Translations under genes and position numbers: made by a program
Source: Leishmania mexicana MHOM/GT/2001/U1103
Taxonomy: Eukaryota > Euglenozoa > Kinetoplastea > Trypanosomatida > Trypanosomatidae
Direction of reading: 5' to 3'
Length of the DNA stretch: 64,000 bases
Assembly (NCBI RefSeq): GCF_000234665.1
Contig: NC_018335.1
Coordinates: 248,001 to 312,000, forward strand
Part shown: one piece after another, positions 58,203 to 64,000 of the stretch
Layout of the letters: the number at the start of each line of letters is the position of its first letter
Numbering within the stretch: the first letter of the stretch is position 1
Notes under the pieces: generated by a model
Seen by the model: only the letters and a program-made list of their open reading frames with translations
The model's database searches: none
Told to the model about the DNA's origin: nothing

Positions 58203-59762
58203 ATGCGCGGTCGGGGCGGTCGTGGAGGTCGCGGGGGCAGCTTCGGCGGCTTCTCGCAGCAACCCACTAACACCATCAGCATTCGCGTGTCGGAGATTCA
58301 GCAGCCCGTCACGGAGGATGTTATGCGCCGCGTTTTCCAGAGCGTCGGCGTGTCGTGCAACTCGATCCAGATTACTCCAACAAACAACGCGCAGGAGACG
58401 TCTGTGGTGGCGCAGTTCCCGGATAACTTCGCCGCAGAGCGCGTCATGTCGAGCCTGAACAATCGCAACATCTTCAACAACGGCAACAAGATGACCATGC
58501 AGTACACGAACTGGATCCCGAGCGGCAGCCCGACCCCAATGAGCAGCAACGGGGGTGGCGTGCTACAGACCTCGGCCTTTGACAACGGCAACATCTTTGC
58601 GGCGCAGCAGTTGCCACCGCAGCCCCAGATACTGCCGCAGCCCCAGATGCAGCCGCAGATCCCCCCCCAGCCCCAGATTCAGTTGCCGACCCCGCAGATT
58701 CCGCAGCCGTCGCAGATGCCTCAGCCGATGCCGCCGCAGTCGGTGCCCCAGCCCATGCCGCCTCAGCAGATGCCGCCGCAGCCGATGCCTCAGATGCAGC
58801 ACATGCCGCAACCCCAGCTGCAGCCGCAGATGTCGGTCTTCAACAACCCTGGCCCGGGCATGATGCCGCCGCAGCAGATGGACCCCTGGTACGGCGCCAA
58901 CCCCGCCATGGACATGATGAGCGTCACCGTTGGCTTTCCGGGTGCCGTTCGCGGCAACGCTATGATGCGCGCCAGTCGCGCTCGCGGACGCGGTGGCCGC
59001 GGCGGCTACGGCCTCGACACCATGGGTGTGCAGGCCGGCTATATGCCATTCCCCCAGGTCGGCGGCATGGCCCGCGGTGGCGCCAACATGATGCCGCGCA
59101 TGAACTACGTGCAGTACCAGCCGTTCGGCCAGCCGCCGACCGTCTTTGTGAGCGTGACCCTCGTCCCGATCACAGAGCCGCTGCAGACCATCTTCACACT
59201 GATGGAGGCGTTCGGCGGCGTTGTGGCGATCCGCCGCAACCAGAACAAGAAAGAAATTCTGACAGTCAAGGCTGCGTCGCCGGACGACGCGCTGGCCATT
59301 GTCACCTTCATGCACCGCGTGCCGTACGTGGGAGGCCAGGTGAGCGGCAAGCTCTTTCCCAACTACGTGGAGCGCTACCCGTGCACTGATGAAGGCGACC
59401 CCCTCGACCCCGAGACGCTGCAGTACGACTTCACCGCTTCCCGTCACCGCAGCCCGGGCCAGCGCAGCAAGGCTGTGCCGTCACGCATCATTAAGATCAC
59501 GGGCTGCGGCACGTACGAGGACACGGAGGTGATGACGTACCTCAACAGCAAGGGCATCAATCCCGAGCGCGTCACCAAGTCCGAGGACGGCTCCTTCGAA
59601 GTTCATTTGAAGGACGTGGCGACCTCCGTGAAGGTGCTCCTGGAGTGCCAGGGAAGCGTGTGCGACGAGGAGAAGTCGAACGTCATCTTCGTCGAGGGCC
59701 CGCGCGACGACCCGGTCAGCACGGAGCAGAAGGCGACTGAGGAGCGGGCGAACGAGCAGTAG
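58203..59762 (+). CDS. PTB-like RNA-binding protein with RGG and Pro/Gln/Met-rich linker (DRBD3/DRBD4 class)
   Basis: The protein has 519 residues. It starts with an RGG tail (MRGRGGRGGRGG). RRM1-like fold at about 23-102 (TISIRVSEIQ, SVVAQFPD), a second at about 312-392 (TVFVSVTLVPIT) and a third at about 426-500 (RIIKITGCGTYEDTEVMTYL). The non-canonical RNP motifs are like those of polypyrimidine tract-binding proteins. Residues about 135-235 are Gln/Pro/Met repeats (QPMPPQQMPPQPMP), and 258-270 another RGG patch. T. brucei DRBD3 (PTB1) and DRBD4 (PTB2) control trans-splicing and mRNA stability; the length fits DRBD4 better, but I cannot confirm orthology. The Q/P/M linker may drive condensation. 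The start at 58203 is the first ATG after the AG at 58068. Confidence 0.85.
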   Translation: MRGRGGRGGRGGSFGGFSQQPTNTISIRVSEIQQPVTEDVMRRVFQSVGVSCNSIQITPTNNAQETSVVAQFPDNFAAERVMSSLNNRNIFNNGNKMTMQYTNWIPSGSPTPMSSNGGGVLQTSAFDNGNIFAAQQLPPQPQILPQPQMQPQIPPQPQIQLPTPQIPQPSQMPQPMPPQSVPQPMPPQQMPPQPMPQMQHMPQPQLQPQMSVFNNPGPGMMPPQQMDPWYGANPAMDMMSVTVGFPGAVRGNAMMRASRARGRGGRGGYGLDTMGVQAGYMPFPQVGGMARGGANMMPRMNYVQYQPFGQPPTVFVSVTLVPITEPLQTIFTLMEAFGGVVAIRRNQNKKEILTVKAASPDDALAIVTFMHRVPYVGGQVSGKLFPNYVERYPCTDEGDPLDPETLQYDFTASRHRSPGQRSKAVPSRIIKITGCGTYEDTEVMTYLNSKGINPERVTKSEDGSFEVHLKDVATSVKVLLECQGSVCDEEKSNVIFVEGPRDDPVSTEQKATEERANEQ

Positions 59763-61389
59763 GCCCACCCCCACTCGCCCTTTAGCCGATTACCACCGAA
59801 TACGTGCATATATGGTTGGTGTTTTCTCCTTTGATGTGCTCGCCTTCTTTAACGCCACCGCTGATGATACGTGTGAGGAGTGTCGTTGTATGTGTGTGTG
59901 GGTGGTGGTGGTCGTTGTCGTCGTCCCCTCCCTCCCGCCATTGTTGTCGCGAGTACGGACGCGCACGCGCGTGTGTGTCTGCGTAAGGGTCTACCACCGC
60001 CTTCGCTGGCTTCGGTGTTGGCGTTCTTGGTGTGGTGGCGTTGGTGTTGTGTGAATACGTAGTGAAGCGGATAGACGAACGACGGATTATTTAGGAATTT
60101 TTATCATTGTGTGTTTTTGTATTCTGTGCTTTCTGTGCAGAAATGGCGAGACTGTATAGAGAAAGGGGGATCAGGCTGGAGAAGGGGAGGAGGAGCAATG
60201 CCTGCATGTAGCCCTGCATGCGTGCGTAGGTGCACACACCGACGGACACGCCGGCTCATCTCTCCATCTTGCTCCCGACCTCGTTATCTTCTCTATTGCC
60301 ATCCTGTTGAATGCTGGTGTTTTCTGGAGTTAAATGTTTTTTTTTTAATTTTTAGTGTGTCCCCCCTCCCCCTGGGTAAGGTACGTTAAAAAGCCGAAAA
60401 GGAAAGAGAAACGAAAAGACCTCCATGAAGTGAAACATGACCCCCCCCCGCCCGTGTCCTTGTGTTGTCTTTCCGTGTGCGTGTGCGCGAATGGGTGCGC
60501 GCACGCGCTTGTGGAATGCGTCGACGTGGAAACGCTACTTTAGTGTCTCACCGCCTGTCGTCTTTCCTTTTCTCGATGAAGACATCACCCGACTCTCGTC
60601 TGTCGGTGTATGCGCGCATGTGTGCGTGTGTGTGCGTGTGATTGGCGGTGTTTGCTGTGTGCTGCGAGAGAGAAAGAGAGCAACAGTGGCCCTGGCCGGG
60701 TGCTCGGCGTGTGTGTGTGTGCCAGTCCTCGTTAGACTCTCTCTCTGGCTCCGAGCATCTCCGCTAATCTTGCGCCTCTGCGTACATGCGTGCGTGTATG
60801 TGTGTGGCGTCGAGTGCATTGCAGAGTTTGCAGTGATGCCCTCGCTCACGCTCCAGCACAAGCGCATGCACACATACATACGCGAGCACACACACACACA
60901 CACACACACAGCCGCCAGCGGTTCCTCCGCATCCCTCTTCTGCACGCTTTCCAGTTTTGATCGGCGCTCGTGAGCTTGCAGTCGCAGCTGTTTTTTTTTT
61001 ACTTTTCCGTTTACCGTTTTCTTGTTGCCTGGGGAAGGGAAGGAGGAGGGGGAGGGGGTATGATTGCCACGCAAACCCCCTCTCTCTCCCCCCACACCTT
61101 CCCGAAACCTCCACGCCCACTTTCGGTCGTCGTCTCTACCGTGTTCGCTGTCTCTTCTCCTCCCCCTATCTCTTCCTCTTTATCCTTTTTTTTTGATCAC
61201 CTCCCATGTTTCCCACACATTCGCACACCCACATGTGTGCGTAAACGGGCACAGACGCCTTCAAGGAAATTGCATCTTCGCGCTCAGGGCTGCTTCTTTT
61301 GCTTGCCTGTGTTTTTTTTTCTTTTCTTTCATCTCGAGTGCGTGTGCGTTTGCGTGTTTCTTCGCCTTCTTCTTGTAGCGCCTCGATGA
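59763..61389. other. Spacer after the PTB-like gene
   Basis: TG-rich, then CT-rich with a (CA)n run at 60887-60910. Frames open in this stretch come from repeat sequence. I see no gene or RNA. Confidence 0.5.
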
Positions 61390-62025
61390 GGCTCTTCTTG
61401 TCTATCTCATCTCCATCTTTGCCTGACGTCTCTCCCCACACTGCAGCCGGTGGCGAAGATCGACGTCTTTGTTTTCCACTTATCGATAGGCACACACGCG
61501 TATGCGCGTTATCTTGTTCTCAGCAGCCAAGACACGTTTCCGTTTCGCGCCACATTATTCTGTTCCGATCCAAGACACTATACGATAACCGACTCCATCG
61601 CCAACACCCTCGCGGCAGCTCATGATGCGTTGTTGAGAGATGGCGACTCATTCTTGGAGCGTTCTTCTCTATTCCTTCTCCGATGTCTTTGTCTGTACGA
61701 AGCCACTGCTCACAGCCCTTCGTTGATGCATCGTTCTTTTCAAGTAAGTAGTTCCACGTATAGTAGTCGCTTGACCACAGACTCCATCTTTCGCCCCCTT
61801 TCATCAGCAGAACGCCGCTTTCGTCTGCTTCGGCCCCCCTCCTCCCTCAACGGCTTCTTCGATGGGCTTCCCTCCACCCTTTTCCCTCTTTTTCTCTGCA
61901 AATGGTGCCACGTCTGCGCCGCCGTCCCTGGCGCGACGCTCCACCGACGCAGGACCGAGTATTGCCCGATCCTGAGGAAGGCTCGCGTGTCTGTGTTATA
62001 CTCCCTTATTCCCCTCGTCTCTCAG
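61390..62025 (+). pseudogene. ATG-less open frame, possible gene relic
   Basis: One frame stays open from 61390 to the stop at 62266-62268 (about 292 codons) without an ATG until 61723. The stretch 61450-61720 encodes a protein-like mix (KIDVFVFHLS, YLVLSSQDTFPFRATLF, DSIANTLAAAHDALLRDGDS) not derived from simple repeats. With no start it is not called a gene. It could be a decayed gene or an open frame by chance. Confidence 0.25.
61990..62025 (+). promoter_or_regulatory. Good SL acceptor with ATG at +1
   Basis: CT-rich sequence ends in AG at 62024-62025. The next bases are ATGATGG, so a transcript spliced here would begin with a start codon directly after the spliced leader. That ATG opens an 80-codon frame (62026-62268). 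Confidence 0.5.
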
Positions 62026-62119
62026 ATGATGGAGACTTGTCCTTGTTTATGGAGTGGAAGTCTTGCTGTCCTTCGTAGCGGTACAAGACGGACTCAACGA
62101 GAGCCACAACGCCTCGGTG

Positions 62120-62524
62120 ATGTATCTGCTTCTTTTCGTGTTGCAGCTAAGGAAGCGCCGAATGTGGAGCAGCACCCAGAGAAACTCTCTCCATTTCATG
62201 CGACCTGTCTCACCGCTAGGGTCGGATATCTTCTTACCGTGCGCCGTGCTCACACATTCCCCGCCTGAGCTGCCCTTCGTTGACGCGAGTTTTACGTTCG
62301 GGCTTCACTTTTGCTCGAAAGAGAAAAGCGGTGGGGTCACACCGCACACGTGCGTCTTCCTTTGGTTTTCTGCTTGGCACCGCCGCACGACTATGCGGGA
62401 TCGCCTTCCCGTGTGTGCGTATGTGTGTGCGTGTTTCGTTTGTAAGCGATACGTCAGCTCCCTCGTGCACTGCTCCACTTTTGCGATGGAAAGGGAGGAT
62501 GGTGGCGAGGAGGAGGAGGAGTGA
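62120..62524 (+). CDS. Candidate hypothetical protein, 134 residues
   Basis: This frame is open from 62030 and its first ATG is at 62120. Third positions over 62054-62524 are about 68% G/C by hand, as in real genes here, whereas the overlapping 80-codon frame from 62026 has only about 40%. The product starts hydrophobic (MYLLLFVLQLRKRRMW), has a middle SDIFLPCAVLTHSPPELPF, a Cys-rich stretch, and ends in an acidic tail (MEREDGGEEEEE). The start hydrophobic-basic pattern could be a signal anchor. The acceptor at 62025 gives a leader with two ATGs in the other frame, a problem for translation. No family is recognised. Confidence 0.35.
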   Translation: MYLLLFVLQLRKRRMWSSTQRNSLHFMRPVSPLGSDIFLPCAVLTHSPPELPFVDASFTFGLHFCSKEKSGGVTPHTCVFLWFSAWHRRTTMRDRLPVCAYVCACFVCKRYVSSLVHCSTFAMEREDGGEEEEE

Positions 62525-63334
62525 TGGGTGGAGATAGGCAACGCCTCCTGCATCTCCACCGCTCCCCCAAATCTCTTTGTATGCTATTTCTTCTTTTTTT
62601 TTCTACGCGTTCCATTCCCGCGATGCACACTTCTTCCCCCTCACCCATCTCTTGCCTCTCAATATCAAACCTCTTTAACACACAATCTAGGGGCGGGGGT
62701 GGGGGTGGGAGAGCGCACTGGATAGCCTCGCATCTTCTTCTGCGCATGGGCGCCGGCGTGTGTGCTGTGCGTGTGACTGTTGTAATCTTCTCCGCGTTTT
62801 TCTTTCTTATTCTCTCTCTACCGGTGCTCGTATATTGATGTATGTCTGTGTGTGGCTCGGTGACGTCAATGTGCCGTTTGCTAGGTTTGTGTGTATGTGT
62901 GTGCACAGCTATCTGCCTTTCGTGTGGTACTCCCCTCTCCCTCTGCCTTGTACAATTGGCTCTCTGTATGACACCCACAGACTTACCTGCCGCCCCCACC
63001 TCTCCCACTTCCGCATCTCTGTCAAGTGGTTTCAGCCCAACTGCCTCGCGCTGCAGCTGCTTGTCGTATGCTGAGACACAAGGTGTTCGAGGTGGTGAGG
63101 GCTCAATACCGCGGATATGGTTGCGGCGCGGGTGGTGGCTTCTCTGCTCGACTTGACGGTCGAACACGCACACACACACTCACATCTTCGCAAATTCGTG
63201 TGTGATGGGAGCGTCGTGGTTGAATAGAGACGCGCACAAGGCAACAGGCAGCGCAGCAACGGGGCTGCCCCTCTCTCCCTAGCCACCCCTCCCTCTCCTC
63301 CACTCCCATTAATAAAAAAGGAATCATTGACTCA
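62525..63334. other. Spacer after the 62120 ORF
   Basis: CT- and TG-rich up to about 63000, then mixed. AG at 63282-63283 and AG at 63319-63320 are potential acceptors for the frames further right. I see no supported gene. Confidence 0.45.
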
Positions 63335-63618
63335 ATGGTAAAGGCGCTCTACAAATGTAGAATAACCCGCGTTAGAAAGACGGTGGACTGGGAGAAGAAT
63401 GTCTGCCGTGGTGTGTGCTCTGGAGCATCTCACCCCCTCGCCCGAGCATCGTTTCGGTGCGCATGTGCGCTTCAAGTGTCTGTCTCGTTTTCTGTATGAT
63501 TCGCCATTTCCGCAGCCTCAGGGACACGAATCGCTGGACGTGGGTGGAAGATGGAGGCCCAATGGACTACTCGGAGAGCTCTCTTGAAGTTATGCCTCGC
63601 AGTCCAAGCTCCAAGTGA
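63335..63618 (+). pseudogene. Three overlapping protein-like frames, possible frame-disrupted gene
   Basis: Three ATG frames overlap: 63335-63499 (54 residues, begins MVKALYKCRITRVRKTVDWE), 63399-63587 (62 residues) and 63430ff-63618 (C-terminal part RDTNRWTWVEDGGPMDYSES). None is repeat-derived. The first and third read best and would join if one or more bases were gained or lost, but this cannot be shown from one sequence. It may be a small gene in only one of the frames. Confidence 0.25.
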
Positions 63619-64000
63619 GGCGTGCGGTGAGCAACTTGTTGTTATCGACCACGCTACATAGGATCTTGCAGTGCCTCAACGGGTGAAGGTCTGATGAAGA
63701 CGACAGCGAACAAGAGGAATGTCGTGTGCTGTACCGGTGCTACCGGAATGAGGGCGAGATGTACAGGAAACGGAAAGCAGAACGAAAAAAAAGAATCACT
63801 GGTTGGTATGGCTGGTGACGCATCTGGGTGAGATTTGGAAACAAGGCGAGAAGAGGAGGAGGACCGGGCCCGCACCCGTGTGCATCAGGGCGGTTTCGGG
63901 TGCATACATGCGCGTGGCTACATGCGCCGCTCACCCGAGATGTGGAGGGAAGAGGTGCGCCTGCTTGCCAAAGAGCGACTGGATTTCGATCATTTTGTGT
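63619..64000. other. Right-end sequence, purine-richer + strand
   Basis: From about 63680 the + strand becomes purine-rich (for example around 63770-63800 and 63840-63870), opposite to the spacers to the left. I see no convincing ORF on either strand up to the window edge. Confidence 0.4.

Noticed and set aside
57793..58458. ATG frame overlapping the 5' end of the PTB-like gene
   Set aside because: Its first 35 residues look plausible, but it then reads through the CU-rich leader and out of frame into the well-supported PTB-like CDS.
61744..62025. Possible cis-intron: GTAAGT at 61744 and CT-rich AG at 62025
   Set aside because: The interval is a multiple of three without stops, so removal is not needed; cis-introns are extremely rare in trypanosomatids and the upstream frame lacks an ATG.
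63320..63395. tRNA-like stretch with an A-box-like segment (tcaatggtaaaggcg) and a 5-bp hairpin TCTAC/GTAGA
   Set aside because: There is no B box or matching acceptor stem, and the hairpin loop has only 4 bases. It does not fold as a tRNA.
1..64000. CRISPR arrays, bacterial promoters, ribosome binding sites or Rho-independent terminators
   Set aside because: The sequence is eukaryotic (trypanosomatid); none was seen and none is expected. The repeats are microsatellites without regular spacers.

Overview
The window is nuclear DNA of a trypanosomatid, most likely Leishmania or a close relative. All confidently called genes lie on the + strand and none shows an intron. They are GC-rich at third codon positions and are separated by long pyrimidine-rich, (CA)n/(TG)n-rich spacers. 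Those spacers carry polypyrimidine-AG sites typical of spliced-leader (SL) trans-splice acceptors. This fits one polycistronic transcription unit read left to right. Family calls come from reading the translations by eye; no database search was possible.

Left part (1-32000, gene-dense): a SIDER2-like retroposon relic; PAN3, the pseudokinase subunit of the PAN2-PAN3 deadenylase; DNAAF1/LRRC50, a leucine-rich axonemal dynein assembly factor; a hypothetical protein; a two-RRM protein with an Ala/Pro/Lys tail (p34/p37-like); a transcription-type cyclin; RIC1, the large subunit of the Rab6/Ypt6 exchange factor; a 1130-residue MAP3K-like kinase; a small SPRY-like protein; and a 1150-residue unknown protein with a mitochondrial-looking N-terminus.

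Right part (32000-64000, gene-poor): a 1530-residue receptor-like protein with the order TM, extracellular loop, TM, degenerate nucleotide-cyclase domain, MAP3K-like kinase; a PHO80-type cyclin; a DysF (peroxin/dysferlin) domain protein; and a PTB-like RNA-binding protein. These are separated by gaps of 4-9 kb. The gaps hold simple repeats, a second probable SIDER, and several short ATG-initiated ORFs that sit just behind good SL acceptors and may be unannotated microprotein genes.

The most interesting items are the sensor/pseudocyclase/kinase fusion, the cluster of candidate short genes (27638, 25909, 45774, 46298, 46854, 54699 and 62120), the forced upstream ORF in front of DNAAF1, and the 134-base AG-free CU-rich leader directly upstream of the PTB-like gene. 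The gene set touches mRNA turnover and processing (PAN3, PTB-like, p34/p37-like), signalling (two non-RD kinases, two cyclins), trafficking and membrane biology (RIC1, DysF) and the flagellum (DNAAF1). Trypanosomatid transcription units do not usually group genes by pathway, so neighbourhood says little about function.
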